Positions 33,901-48,290 of a DNA stretch of 64,000 nt are shown in pieces. Position 1 is the stretch's first letter. Every line of letters starts with the position of its first letter. Under the pieces are notes generated by a model. That model did no database searches, was not told the origin of the DNA, and was given only the letters and a program-made list of their open reading frames with translations. Where the stretch lies: NCBI GenBank assembly GCA_023375785.1, contig SZWC01001545.1, positions 125,796-189,795 on the forward strand. Reading direction: 5' to 3'. The DNA is from Penium margaritaceum. Taxonomy: Eukaryota > Streptophyta > Zygnematophyceae > Desmidiales > Peniaceae. Both the position numbers and the translations under genes were made by a program.

Positions 33901-36900
33901 ATCTTGCGGGTACAAAAAAGGTAGAGTAATAGTGGCTCAGTGTGGCTATTATGTGCAATGCCTTGACAATGTTGGCATGTACCACTGACCATGCCCACCA
34001 AAGTTGGCATGTGCCACTGACCATGACCACAGAGTTTACCAAGTGACTTTAACTTCTACAAATCGTAACACACGTCAGCCACATTCAGAGTACCCAAGCA
34101 CAATGCACATCTAGTATGCATGACCTTGCTGTTATAAGCAAGGTAAAAAACCGGTAGCTTGGCACGGCTATTATGCACAATGCCTTGACAAAGTTGACAT
34201 GTGCCACTGACCATGACCACAAAGTTTACCAAGTACATTAAACAGCTATGAATCATAACACGATTCAGCCATGGTTCGAGTGTCCAGTCACAGTGCAGAT
34301 GTACTGAGCATGATCTTGCAGGTGCAAAAAAGGTATAATACTGGTGGTTCGGTGTCGGTATTGTGCGCAATGCCTTGACAAAGTTGGCATGTGCCACTGA
34401 CCATGACCACAAAGTTTACCAATTACCTTGAACGGCTATGAATCATAAGAAGAGTCAGCCACGGTCAGAGTGTCCAATGACAGTGCACATGTACTACGCA
34501 TGATCTTGCATGTACAAACAAGGTAGAATACTGGTGGCTCGGTGTGGCTATTGTGCGTAATGCCCTGACAAGGTTGGCATGTTCCACTGACCACGACCAC
34601 AAATGTATCCAAGTGACTTTTACTTCTATTGATCATAGCATGAGTCAGCCACCTTCAGAGTTTCCAATCACAGTGCAGATGTACTAGGCATGATCTTGCA
34701 GGTACAAACAAGGTAGAATACTGGTGTCTCGGTGTGGCTATTGTGCGCAATGACCTGACAAAGTTGGCATGTGCCACTGACCATGACCACAACGTTTACC
34801 AATTGACTTTAACTTCTACGAATCGTAACACGAGTCAGCCACGATCAGAGTGCCCAATTACAGTACACATCTAATATGAATGACCTTGCAGGCATAAAGA
34901 AGGTTAAAAACTGGTGGTTTGGCACGGCTATTGTGCGCAATGCCTTGACAAAGTTGGCATGTGTCACTGACCATGACCACACTGTTTACCAAGTACCTTA
35001 AATGGCTACGAATCATAACACGCGTCACCCACGGTCATAGTGTCCAACCATAGTGCAGATGTACCAGGCATGATCTTAAAGGTGCAAACAATGTATAATA
35101 CTGGTTGCTTGGTGTGGCATTTGTGCGCAATGCCTTAATAAATTGGCATGTGCCACTGACCATGACCACAAAGTTTACCAAGTGACTTTAACTTAACGAG
35201 TCGTAACACAAGTCAGCCACGGTCAGAGTTCCCAATCACAGTGCACATCTGATATGCATGACATTGCAGTTATACACAAGGTAAAACACCAGTGGCTTGG
35301 CACGGCTATTGTGCGCAATGCCTTGACAAAGTTGGCATGTGCCACTGACCATGACCACAACGTTTACCAAGTGACTTAATTTCTACGAATTGTAACACGA
35401 GTCAGCCACATTCGGAGTGCCCAATCACAAGGCACATGTAATGTGCATGACCTTGCACGTATAAAGAAGGTAAAAACCCGGTGGCTTGGCACGGCTATTG
35501 TGCGCAATGCCTTGACAAAGTTGGCATGTGCCACTGACCATGACCACAAAGTTTACCAAGTACATTAAACGGCTACGAATTCTAACACAAGTCAGCCACG
35601 GTCAGAGTGTCCAATCACAGTGCAGAGATACTGGACATGACCTTACAGGTATAAACAAGGTAGAATACTGGTGGCTCCATGTGGCTATTGTGGGCCATGC
35701 CTTGACAAAGTTGGCATGTGCCACTGACCATGACCACATCTGTATCCAAGTGACGTTTACGTTTATTGATCATAACACGAGTCAGCCACGGTCAGAGTGT
35801 CCAATCACAGTGCAGATGTACTAGGCATGATCTTGCAGATGCAAACAAGGTAAAACACCTGTGGCTTGGTGTGGCTACTGTGCGCAACGCCTTGACAAAG
35901 TTGGCATGTGCCACTTACCACGACCACAACGTTCACCAAGTGACTTTAACTTCAACGAATCGTAACACGATTCAGCCACGGTCAGAGTCTCCAATCACAG
36001 TGCACATCTAACATGCATGACCGTGCAGCTATAAACAAGGTAAAAAACCGGTGGCTTGGCTCGGGTATTGTGCGCAATGCCTTGACAAAGTTGGCATGTG
36101 CCAATTTTCATGACCGCAATGTTTACCAAGTGACTTTAACTTCTACGAATCGAAACACGGGTCAGCCACATTCAAAGTGCCTAATCACATTGAACATCTA
36201 ATATGCATTACCTTTCAGGTATAAACAAGGCAAGAGACCGGTGGCTTGGTAGGACTATTGTGCGCAATGCCTTGACAAAGTTGGCATGTGCCACTGACCA
36301 TGATCACAAAGCTTACCAAGTACCTTAAACGGCTATGAATCATAACACCAGTCAGCCACGGTCAGAGTGTCTAATCTCAGTACAGATATACTGGGTATGA
36401 CCTTACAGGTATAAACAAGGTAGAATACCGGTGGCTCGGTATGGCTATTGTGTGCAATGCCCTGACCAAGTTGGCATGTGCCACTGACCATGACCACAAG
36501 TGTATCCAAGTGACTTTTACTTTTATTGATCATAACGTGAGTCAGCCACGGTTAGAATGTCCAAACACAGTGCAGATGTACTAAGCATGATCTTGCAGGT
36601 GCAAACAAGATGGAATACTGGTGGCTCGGTGTGGCTGGTGTGCGCAATGCCTTGACAAAGTTGGCATGTGCCACTGACCATGACCAAAAGGTTTACCAAG
36701 TGAATTTAACTTCTACGAATCGTAACACGAGTCAGCCACGGTCAGAGTGTCTAATCTCAGTACAGATATACTGGGTATGACCTTACAGGTATAAACAAGG
36801 TAGAATACCGGTGGCTTGGTATGGCTATTGGTGCAATGCCATGACAAAGTTGGCATGTGCCACTGACCATGACCACAAGTGTATCCAGGTGACTTTTACT

Positions 36901-37350
36901 TTTATTGATCATAACATGAGTCAGCCGGGGTTAGAGTGTCCAATCACAGTGCAGATGTACCAAGCATGATCTTACAGGTGCAAACAAGATGGAATACTGG
37001 TGGCTCGGTGTGGCTGGTGTGCGCAATGCCTTGACAAAGTTGGCATGTGCCACTGACCATGACCACAAGGTTTACCAAGTGAATTTAACTTCTACAAATC
37101 GTAACACGAGTCAGCCACGGTCAGAGTGCCCAATCACAGTGCACATCTAATATACATAACCTGGCAGGTATAAACTAGTCAAAAAACCAGTGGCTTGGAA
37201 CGGCTATTGTGCGCAATGCCTTGACAAAGTTGGCATGTGCCACTGACAATGACCACAAAGTTTACCAAGTACCTTAAACGGCTATGAATCATAAGATGAG
37301 TCAGGCACGGTCAGAGTGTTCAATCACATTGCAGATATACTGGGCATGAT

Positions 37351-37470
37351 CTTGCACGTGTAAGCTATAATACAGGTGGCTCGGTGTGGCTATTGTACGC
37401 AATGGCTTGACAAAGTTGGCATGTGCCACTGACCACGACGACAAATGTATGGAAGTGAGTTTTACTCCTA
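37351..37470 (+). repeat. Type D satellite variant
   Basis: Short spacer TTGCACGTGTAAGCTATAAT, with GAAGTGAGTTTTACT in the following variable segment. Its duplicate is at 52351-52470, 15,000 bp away. Confidence 0.75.
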
Positions 37471-40400
37471 TTGATCACAACACGAGTCAGCCACGGTCAG
37501 AGTGCCCAATCACAGTGCAGATGCACTAGGCAGGATCTTGTAGGTGCAAACAAGGTAGAATACTGGTGGCTCGGTGTGGCTATTGTGCGCAATGCCTTGA
37601 CAAGGTTGGCATGTGCCACTGACCATGAGCACAAAGTTAACACAGTGACTTTAACTTCTACAAATTGTAACACGAGTCAGCCAAAATCAGAGGGCCCAAT
37701 CACAGTTCACATGTACTAGGCATGACCTTACAGGTATAAACAAGGTAAAAATTGGGTGGCTTGACACAGCTTTTGTGCGCAATGCCTTGACCAACTTGGG
37801 CCACTTACCATGACCACAAAGTTTACCAAGTAACTTAAACGGCTATGAATGATAACACGAGTCTGCCACGGGCAGAGTGTCCATTCACAGTGAAGATATA
37901 CTGCGCATGACATTGCAGGTATGAACAAGGTAGAATACTGGTGCCTCGGTGTGGCCATTGTGCGCAATGCATTGGCAAAGTTTGCATGTGCCACTGACCA
38001 TGACCATAAATGTATCCAAGTGACTTTTACATCTATTGATCATAACACAAGTCAGCCACGGTCAGAGTGACCAATCACATTGCAGATGTACTAGGCATTA
38101 TATTGAAGGTTCAAACAAGGTAGAACACCGGTGGCTCGGAATGGCTATTGTGCGTAATGCCTTGACGATGTTGGCATGTGCCACTGACCATGACCACAAA
38201 GTTTACCAAGTGACCTTACCTTCTACGAATCGTAACACGAGTAAACCACGGTCAGAGTGCCCAATCACAGTGTACATCTAATATGCATGACCTTGCAGGT
38301 ATAAACAAGGTTAAAACCGGTGGCTTGGCACGGCAATTGTGCGCAATGCCTTGACAAAGTTGGCATGTGCCAATGACCATGACCAGAACGTTTATCAGGT
38401 GAATTTAACGTCTACGAACCGTAACACAAGTCAGCCACAGTGAGAGTGCCCAATCACAGTTCAAATGTACTAGGCATGACCTTGCAGGTATAAACAAGGT
38501 AAAAAACAGGTGGCTTGGCACGGCTATTGTGCGCAATGCCTTGACAAAGTTGGCATGTGCCAGTGACCATGACCACAAAGCTTACCAAGTACCTTAAACA
38601 GCTATGACTCATAACACGAGTCAGCCACGGTCGGAGTGTCCAATGACAGTGCAGATGTACTAGGTATGCTCTTACAGGTACAAACAAGGTGGAATACTGG
38701 AGGCTCGGTGTGGCTGTTGTGCGCAATACCATGACAAAGTTGGCATGTGCCAGTGACCATGACGTCAAATGTATCCAAGTGACTTTTACTTCTATTGATC
38801 ATAACACGAGCCAGCCACAGTCAGAGTGTCCAATCACAGTGGAGACGTACTATGCATGATCTTGCATGTACAAACAAGGTAGAATACTGGTGTCTCGGTT
38901 TGGCTATTGTGCGCAATGACTTGACAAAGTTGGCATGTGCCACTGACCATGACCACACAGTTTACCAAATGACGTTAACTTCTATGAATCCTAACACGAG
39001 TCAGCCACGGTCAGAGTGCCCAATCACAATGCACATCTAATATGCATGACCTTACAGGTATACACAGGGTAAAAACCGGTCGCTTGGCACGGCTATTATG
39101 GGCAATGCCTTGACAAAGTTGGCATGTGCCACTTACCATGACCACAATGTTTACCAAGTGGCTTTAGCTTCTACGAATCGTAACACGAGTCAGCCACATT
39201 CAGAGTGCCCAAGCACAGTGCACATCTAAGAAGCATGACCTTGCAGGTATAAACAAGGTGTAATACCGGTGGCTTGGCACGGCTATTGTGCGCAATGCCT
39301 TGACAAAGTTGGCACGTGCCACTGACCATGACCACAACGTTTACCAAGTGCCTTAAACGGCTATGAATCATGACACGCGTCACCCACGGTCAAAGTGTCC
39401 AATCACAGTGCAGATGTACTAGGCATGATCTTGCAGGTGCAAAAAAGGTAGAATACGGATGGCTCGGTGTGGCTATTGTGCGCAATGCCTTGACAAAGTT
39501 GGCATGTGCCACTGACCATGACCACAAATGCATCCAAGTGACTTTTAAATCTATTGATCATAATACGAGTCAACCACGGTCAGAGTGTCCAGTCACAGTG
39601 CAGATGTACTAGGAATGATCTTGCAGGTTCAAACAAGGTAGAGTACTGGTGGCTCGGACTGGCGATTGTTGACACTGTTGGCATGTGCCACTGACCATGA
39701 CCACAAAGTTTACCAGGTAACTTTACCTTATGCGAATCGTAACACGAGTCAACCACGGTCATAGTGTCCAATCACAGTGCACATCTAATATGCATGACCT
39801 TGCATGTATAAACAAGGTAAAAAAGTGGTTTCTTGGCACGCCTATTGTGCGCAATGCCTTGACCAAGTTGGCATGTGCCACTGACCATGACCACAAAGCA
39901 TACCAAGTGACTTTATCTTCTACAAATGGTAACACGTGTCAGCTACAGTCAGAGTGCCCAATCACAGGTCAGATGTACTAGGCATGACCTTACAGGAATA
40001 ACAAAGGAAAAAAACGGGTGGCTTGGCACGACTATTGTGCGCAATGCCTTGACAAAGTTGGCATGTGCCACTGACTTTGACCACAAAGTCTACTAAGTAC
40101 CTTAAACGGCTATGACTCATAACACGAGTCATCCACACTCAGAGTGTCCAATCACAGTGCAGATGTCCTAGGCATGATCGTACAGGTACAAACAAGGTAG
40201 AATTATGGTGGCTCGGTGTGGCTATTGTGCGCAATGCCTTGACAAAGTCGGCATGTGCCAATGACCATGACCACAAATGTATCCAAGTGACATTTACTTC
40301 TATTGATCATAACACGAGTCAGCCACGGTCAGAGTGACCAATCACAGTGCAGATGTACTAGGCATAATCTTGCAGGTACAAACAATGTAGAATACTGGTG

Positions 40401-43400
40401 TCTCAGTGTGGCGATTTTGTGCAATGACTTGACAAAGTCGGAATGTGCCACTGACCACGACCACATAGTCTACCAAGTGACCTTAACTTCTACGAATCGT
40501 AACACAAGTCAACCATGGTCAAAGTGCCATATCACAGTGCACATATGATATTCATGACCTTACAGGTATGCAAAATGTAAAAAACCGGTGGCTTGGCACG
40601 GCTATTGTGCGCAATACCTTGACAAAGTTGGCATGTGCCACTGACCATGACCACAAAGTTTACCAAGTGACTTTAACTTCTACGAATTGTAACACGAGTC
40701 AGCCACATTCAGAGTGCCCAAGCATAGGGCACATCTAATATGCATGACCTTGCAGGTATAAAGAAGGTAAAAAACTGGTGGCTTGGCACGGCTATTGTGC
40801 GCAATGTCTTGAGAAAGTTGGCATGTGCCACTGACCATGACCACACAGTTTACCAAGTACCTTAAACGGCTACGAATCATAACATGCGTCACCCACGGTC
40901 AGAGTGTCCAATCACTGTGCAGATGTACTAGGCATGATCTTGAAGGTGCAAACAAGGTAGAATACTGGTGGCTCAGTATAGCTATTTTTTGGAATGCCTT
41001 TACAAAGTTGGCATGTGCAACTGACCATGACCACAAAGTCTACCAAGTGACTTTACATTCTACAAATCGTAACACGAGTCAGCTACAGTCAGAGTGCCCA
41101 ATCACAGTTCAGATGTACTAGGCATGACCTTGTAGGAATTAACAAGATAAAGAACCGGTGGCTTGGCACGACTATTGTGCACAATGCCTTGACAAAGTTG
41201 GCATGTGCCCATGACCATGACAACAAAGTTTACCAAGTACCTGAAACGGCTATGACTCATAACACGAGTCAGCCACGGTCAGAGTGTCCAATCACAGTGC
41301 AGATGTACTAGGCATGATCTTGCAGGTACAAACAAGGTAGAATACTGGTGGCTCGGTGTTGGCTATTGTGCGCAATGCCTTGACAAAGTTGGCATGTGCC
41401 ACTGACCATGACCACAAATGTATCCAAGTGACGTTTACTTCTATTGATCATAACACGAGTCAGCCACGGTCAGAGTGTCCAATCACAGTACAGATGTACT
41501 ATACATGATCTTGCAGGTACAAAGAAGGTAGAATACTGGTGTCTCGGTGTGGCTGTTTTGTGCAATGACTTGACAAAGATGGCATGTGCCACTGACCATG
41601 ACCAAAACGTTTACCAAGTGACCTTAACTTCTACGAATCGTAACACAAGTCAACCATGGTCAAAGTGCCCAATCACAGTGCACATCTAATATGCATGACA
41701 TTACAGGTATACACAATGTAAAAAACCGGTGGCTTGGCACGGCTATTGTGCGCAATGCCTTGACAAAGTTGGCATGTGCCACTGACCATGACCACAAAGT
41801 TTACCAACTGACTTTAACTTCTACGAATCATAACACGAGTCAGCCACATTCAGAGTGCCAAATCATAGTGCACATCTAATATGAATGACCTTGCAGGTAT
41901 AAAGAAGGTAAAAAACCGTTGGCTTGGCACGGGTATTGTGCGCAACGCCTTGACAAAGTTGGCACGTGCCACTGACCATGACCACACTGTTTACCAAGTA
42001 CCTTAAACGGCTACGAATCATAACACGAGTCACCCACGGCCAGAGTGACTAATCACTGTGCAGATGTACTAGGCATGATCTTGAAGGTGCAATCAAGGTA
42101 TAATACTGGTGGCTCGGTGTGGCTATTGTGCGGAATGCCTTGACAAAGTTGGCATGTGCCACTGACCATGATCACAAAGTTTACCAGGTGACTTTAACTT
42201 CTACGAATCGCAAGATGAGTCAGCCACGATCAGAGTGCCCAATCATAGTACACATATAATATGCATAACCTTGCTGGTATAAGCAAGGTAACAAACCGGT
42301 GGCTTGGCACGGCTATTGTGCGCAATCCCTTGACAAGGTTGGCATGTGCCACTGACCGTGACCACAACGTTCACCAAGTACATTAAACGGATATGAATTA
42401 TAACACGAGGCAGCCACGGTCAGAGTGTCCAATCACATTGCAGATATACTGGGCATGACCTTACAGGTATAAATAAGGTATAATACTGGTGGCTCGGTGT
42501 GGCTATTGTGCGCAATGCCTTGACAAATTGGCATGTGCCACTGGCCATGACCACAAAGTGTACCAAGTGACTTTAACTTCTACGAATCGTAACACAAGTC
42601 AGCCACAGTCAGAGTGCCCAATCACAGTGCACATCTAGTATGCATGCCGTTGCATGTCTAAAGAAGGTAAAAAACCGTTGGCTTGGCACGGCTATTGTAC
42701 GCAATGCCTTGACAAAGTTAACATGTGCCACTGACCATGACCACACTGTTTACCAAGGACCTTAAATGGCTATGAATCATAACACGCGTCACCCACGGTC
42801 AGAGTGTCCAATCACAGTGCAGATGTTCTAGGCATGATCTTGAAGGTACAAAAAAGGTGGAATACTGGTGGCTCGGTGTGGCTATTGTGCGCAATGCATT
42901 GACAAAGTTGGCATGTGCCACTGACCATGATCACAATGTTTACCAAGTGACTTTAACTTCTACGAAACGTAACACGAGTCAGCCACGGTCAGAGTGCCCA
43001 ATCATAGTACACATGTGATATGCATGACCTTGCTGGTATAAGCAAGGTAAAATTTTGGTGGCTTGGCACGGCTATTGTGCGCAATGCCTTGACAAAGTTG
43101 GCATGTGCCACTGAACATGACCACAAAGTTTACCAAGTGACTTTAACGTCTACGAATCGTGACACGAGTCAGCCACATTCAGAGTGCACAATCACAGTGC
43201 ACATCTAATATGCATGACCGTGCAGGTCTAAACAAGGAAAAAAACCGGTGGCTTGGCACGGCTTTTTTGCGCGATACCTTCACAAAGTTGGCATGTGCCA
43301 CTGAGCATGACAACACTGTTTACCAAGTACCTAAAAAGGCTATGAATCATAACACGCGTCACCCACGGTCAGAGTGTCCAATCACAGTGCAGATGTACTA

Positions 43401-45100
43401 GGCATCATCTTGAAGGTGCAAACAAGGTAGAATACTGGTGGCTCGGTGTGGCTATTGTGCGCAACGCCTTGACAAGATTGGCATGTGCCACTGACCATGA
43501 TCACAAAGTTTACCATGTGACTTTAACTTCTACGAATCGTAACACGAGTCAGCCACAGTCAGAGTGCCCAATCATAGTACACATCTAATATGCATGACCT
43601 TGCTGGTATAAACAAGGTATAAAACTGGTGGCTTGGCACGGCTATTGTGCGCCATGCCTTGAGAAAGTTTGCTTGTGCCACTGACCATGACCACAAAGTT
43701 TACCAAGTACATTAAACGGCTATGAATTATAACACGAGTCAGCCACGGTCAGAGTGTCCAATCACAGTGTAGATATACTGGGCATGACCTCACAGGTATA
43801 AGCAAGGTAGAATACTGGTGGCTCGGTGTGGCTATTGTGCGCAATGCCTTGATAAACTGGCATGTGCCACTGACCATGACCGCAAAGTTTACCAAGTGTC
43901 GTTTACGTCTATTGATCATAACACGAATCAGCCACGGTCAGAGTGTCCAATCACAGTGCAGATGTATTAGGCATGATCTTGCAGGTGCAAACAAGGTAAA
44001 ACACCTGTGCGTTGGTGTGGCTACTGTACACAATGCCTTGACAAATTGGCCTGTGCCACTGACCATGACCACAAAGTTTACCGTGTGACTTTAACTTCTA
44101 CGAATCGTAACACAAGTCAGCCACGGTCAGAGTGCCCAATCACAGTGCACATCTAATATGCATGACCTTGCAGGTGTACACAAGGAAAAAAATGGTGGCT
44201 TGGCACGGCTATTGTGCGCAATGCCTTGACAAAGTTGGCATGTGCCAATGACCATGACCACAAAGTTTACCAAGTGACTTTCACTTCTACGAATCGTACC
44301 ACAAGTCAGCCACATTCATAGTGCCCAATCACAGTGCACATCTAATATGCATGACCTTGTAGGTATAAAGAAGGTAAAAAACCATTGGCTTGGCACGGCT
44401 GTTGTGCGCAATGCCTTGACAAAGTTGGCATGTGCCACTGACCATGACCACACTGTTTACCAAGTGCCTTAAACAGCTATAAATCATAACACGCGTCACC
44501 CACGGTCAGAGTGTCCAACCACAGTGCAGATGTAATAGGCATGATCTTGAAGGTGCAAAAAAGGTAGAATACAGGTGGCTCAGTGTGGCTACTGTGCGCA
44601 ATGCCTTGACAAAGTTGGCATGTGCCACTGACCATGATCACAAAGTATACCAAGTGACTTTCTACGAATTGTAACATGAGTCAGCCACGGTCAGAGTGCC
44701 CAATCATAGTACACATGTAATATGCAAGACCTTGCTGGTATAAACAAGGTAAAAACCCGGTGGCTTGGCATGACTATTGTGCGCAATGTCTTGACAAAGT
44801 TGGCATGTGCCACTGACCATGACCACAAAGTTTACCAAGTACATTAAACAGCTATGATTTATAACACGAGTCAGCCACGGTCAGAGTGTCCAATCACAGT
44901 ACAGATATACTGGGCATGACCTTACAGGTATAAAAAAGGTAGAATACTGGTGGTTTGGTGTAGCTATTGTGTGCAATGCCTTGACAAATTGGCATGTGCC
45001 ACTGACCATGACCACAAAGTTTACCATGTGACTTTCACTTATACGAATAGTAACACACGTCAGCCACAGTCAGAGTGCCCAATCACAGTGCACATCTAAC

Positions 45101-45860
45101 ACGCATGACCTTGCAGGTATAAACAAGGTAAAAAACCGGTGGCTTGGCATGGCTATTGTGCGCAATGCCTTGACAGAGTTGGCATGTGCCACTGACCATG
45201 ACCACACTGTTTACCAAGTACCTTAAACGGCTACGAATTATAACACGCGTCACCCACGTTCAGAGTGTCCAATCACATTTCAGATGTACTAGGCATGCTC
45301 CTGAAGGTACAAACAAGGTAGAATACTGGTGGCTCGGTGTGGCTATTGTGCGCAACGCCTTGACAAGATTGGCATGTGCCACTGACCATGATCACAAAGT
45401 TTACCATGTGACTTTAACTTCTACGAATCGTAACATGAGTCAGCCACAGTCAGAGTGCCCAATCACAGTGCACATCTAACACGCATGACCTTGCAGGTAT
45501 AAACAAGGTAAAAAACCGGTGGCTTGGCATGGCTATTGTGCGCAATGCCTTGACAGAGTTGGCATGTGCCACTGACCATGACCACACTGTTTACCAAGTA
45601 CCTTAAACGGCTACGAATTATAACACGCGTCACCCACGTTCAGAGTGTCCAATCACATTTCAGATGTACTAGGCATGCTCCTGAAGGTACAAACAAGGTA
45701 GAATACTGGTGGCTCGGTGTGGCTATTGTGCGCAACGCCTTGACAAGATTGGCATGTGCCACTGACCATGATCACAAAGTTTACCATGTGACTTTAACTT
45801 CTACGAATCGTAACATGAGTCAGCCACAGTCAGAGTGCCCAATCACAGTGCACATCTAAT
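45101..45860 (+). repeat. Perfect-looking 380-bp dimer, two tandem copies
   Basis: 45101-45480 and 45481-45860 read the same throughout by eye, apart from the last bases of the second copy (CATCTAAT against CATCTAAC). Each unit is one A-side monomer (ACGCATGACCTTGCAGG) plus one with the GGCATGCTCCTGAAGG variant. This is a very recent duplication or a collapsed/expanded assembly. Confidence 0.9.
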
Positions 45861-46490
45861 ATGCATGACCTTGCCGTTATAAAGAAGGTAAAAAAACTGG
45901 TGGCTTGGCACGGCTATTGTGCGCAATGCCTTGACAAAGTTGGCATGTGCCACTGACCATGACCACACTGTTTACCAAGTACCTTAAACGGCTACGAATT
46001 ATAACACGCGTCACCCACGTTCAGAGTGTCCAATCACATTTCAGATGTACTAGGCATGCTCCTGAAGGTGCAAACAAGGTAGAATACTGGTGGCTCGGTG
46101 TGGCTATTGTGTGCAATGCCTCGACAAAGTTGGCATGTGCCACTGACCATGATCACAAAGTTTACCACGTACATTAAACGGCTATGAATTATAACACGAG
46201 TCAGCCACGGTCAGAAAGTCCAATCACAGTGCAGATATACTGGGCATGACCTCACAGGTATAAACCAGGTAGAATTCTGGTGGCTCGGAGTGGCTATTGT
46301 GCGCAATGCCTTGATAAATTGGCATGTGCCACTGACCATGACCACAAAGTTTACCAAGTGACGTTTACGTCTATTGATCATAACACGAGTCAGCCATGGT
46401 CAGAGTGTCCAATCACAGTGCAGATATACTGGGCATGACCTCACAGGTATAAACCAGGTAGAATTCTGGTGGCTCGGAGTGGCTATTGTG

Positions 46491-47250
46491 CGCAATGCCT
46501 TGACAGAGTTGGCATGTGCCACTGACCATGACCACACTGTTTACCAAGTACCTTAAACGGCTACGAATTATAACACGCGTCAGCCACGTTCAGAGTGTCC
46601 AATCACATTTCAGATGTACTAGGCCTGCTCCTGAAGGTGCAAACAAGGTAGAATACTGGTGGCTCGGTGTGGCTATTGTGCGCAATGCCTTGACAGAGTT
46701 GGCATGTGCCACTGACCATGACCACACTGTTTACCAAGTACCTTAAACGGCTACGAATTATAACACGCGTCAGCCACGTTCAGAGTGTCCAATCACATTT
46801 CAGATGTACTAGGCCTGCTCCTGAAGGTGCAAACAAGGTAGAATACTGGTGGCTCGGTGTGGCTATTGTGCGCAATGCCTTGACAGAGTTGGCATGTGCC
46901 ACTGACCATGACCACACTGTTTACCAAGTACCTTAAACGGCTACGAATTATAACACGCGTCAGCCACGTTCAGAGTGTCCAATCACATTTCAGATGTACT
47001 AGGCCTGCTCCTGAAGGTGCAAACAAGGTAGAATACTGGTGGCTCGGTGTGGCTATTGTGCGCAATGCCTTGACAGAGTTGGCATGTGCCACTGACCATG
47101 ACCACACTGTTTACCAAGTACCTTAAACGGCTACGAATTATAACACGCGTCAGCCACGTTCAGAGTGTCCAATCACATTTCAGATGTACTAGGCCTGCTC
47201 CTGAAGGTGCAAACAAGGTAGAATACTGGTGGCTCGGTGTGGCTATTGTG
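46491..47250 (+). repeat. Four identical-looking 190-bp monomers
   Basis: GACAGAGTTGGCATGTGCC begins at 46502, 46692, 46882 and 47072, exactly 190 bp apart, and the text between is the same in each copy, including private variants CAGCCACGTTCAGAG, CACATTTCAGATG and AGGCCTGCTCCTGAAGG. The run is the most homogeneous part of the window and exists only in copy I of the large duplication. Confidence 0.92.
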
Positions 47251-48149
47251 TGCAATGCCTCGACAAAGTTGGCATGTGCCACTGACCATGATCACAAAGT
47301 TTACCAAGTGACATTAACTTCTATGAATGGTAAGACGAGTCAGCCACGGTCAGAGTACCCAATCATAGTACACATCTAATATGCATGACCTTGCTGGTAT
47401 AAACAAGGTAAAAAACTGGTGGCTTGGCATGGCTATTGTGCGCAATGCCTAGACAAAGCTGGCATGTGCCACTGACCATGACCACACATTTTACCAAGTA
47501 CATTAAACGGCTATGAATTACAACACGAGTCAGCCACTGTCAGAGTGTCCAGTCACAGTACAGATATACTGGGCATGACCTTGTAGGTATAAACAAGGTA
47601 GAATACTGGAGGCTCATTGTGGCTATTGTGCGCAATGCCTTGACAAATTGGCATGTGCCACTGACCATGACCACAAAGTTTACCAAGTAGCTTCAACTTC
47701 TATGAATCGCAACACAAGTCAGCCACGGTCAGAGTGCCCAATCACAGTGCACATCTAATATGCATGACCTTGCAGGTATACACAAGGTAAAAACCTGGTG
47801 GCTTGGGCTGGCTATTGTGCGCAATACCTTGACAAAATTGGCATGTGCCACTAGTAATGATCACAAAGTTTACCAAGTGACTTTAAGTTCTACAAATCGT
47901 AACACGAGTCAGCCACGGTCAGAGTGCCCAATCACAGTGCACATCTAATATGCATTTCCTTGCAGGTATAAACAAGTTTAAAAACCGGTGGCTTGGCACG
48001 GCTATTGTGCGCAATGCCTTGACAAAGTTGGCATGTGCCACTGACCATGACCACAAAGTTTACCAAGTACCTTAAACGGCTATGAATTATAAGACGAGTC
48101 AGCCACGGTCAGAGTGTCCAATCACAGTGCAGATATCCTGGGCATCATC

Positions 48150-48290
48150 TTGCACGTATAAGCTAAAATACAAGTGGCTCGGTGTGGCTATTGTGCGCAA
48201 TGCCTTGACAAAGTTGGCATGTGCCACTGAGCATGACCACAAATGTATCCAAGTGAGTTTTACTTTTATTGATAATAACTCAAGTCAGCC
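48150..48290 (+). repeat. Type D satellite variant
   Basis: Short spacer TTGCACGTATAAGCTAAAAT with CAAGTGAGTTTTACTTTTAT downstream. Its duplicate lies at 62760-62900, 14,611 bp away. Confidence 0.75.
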
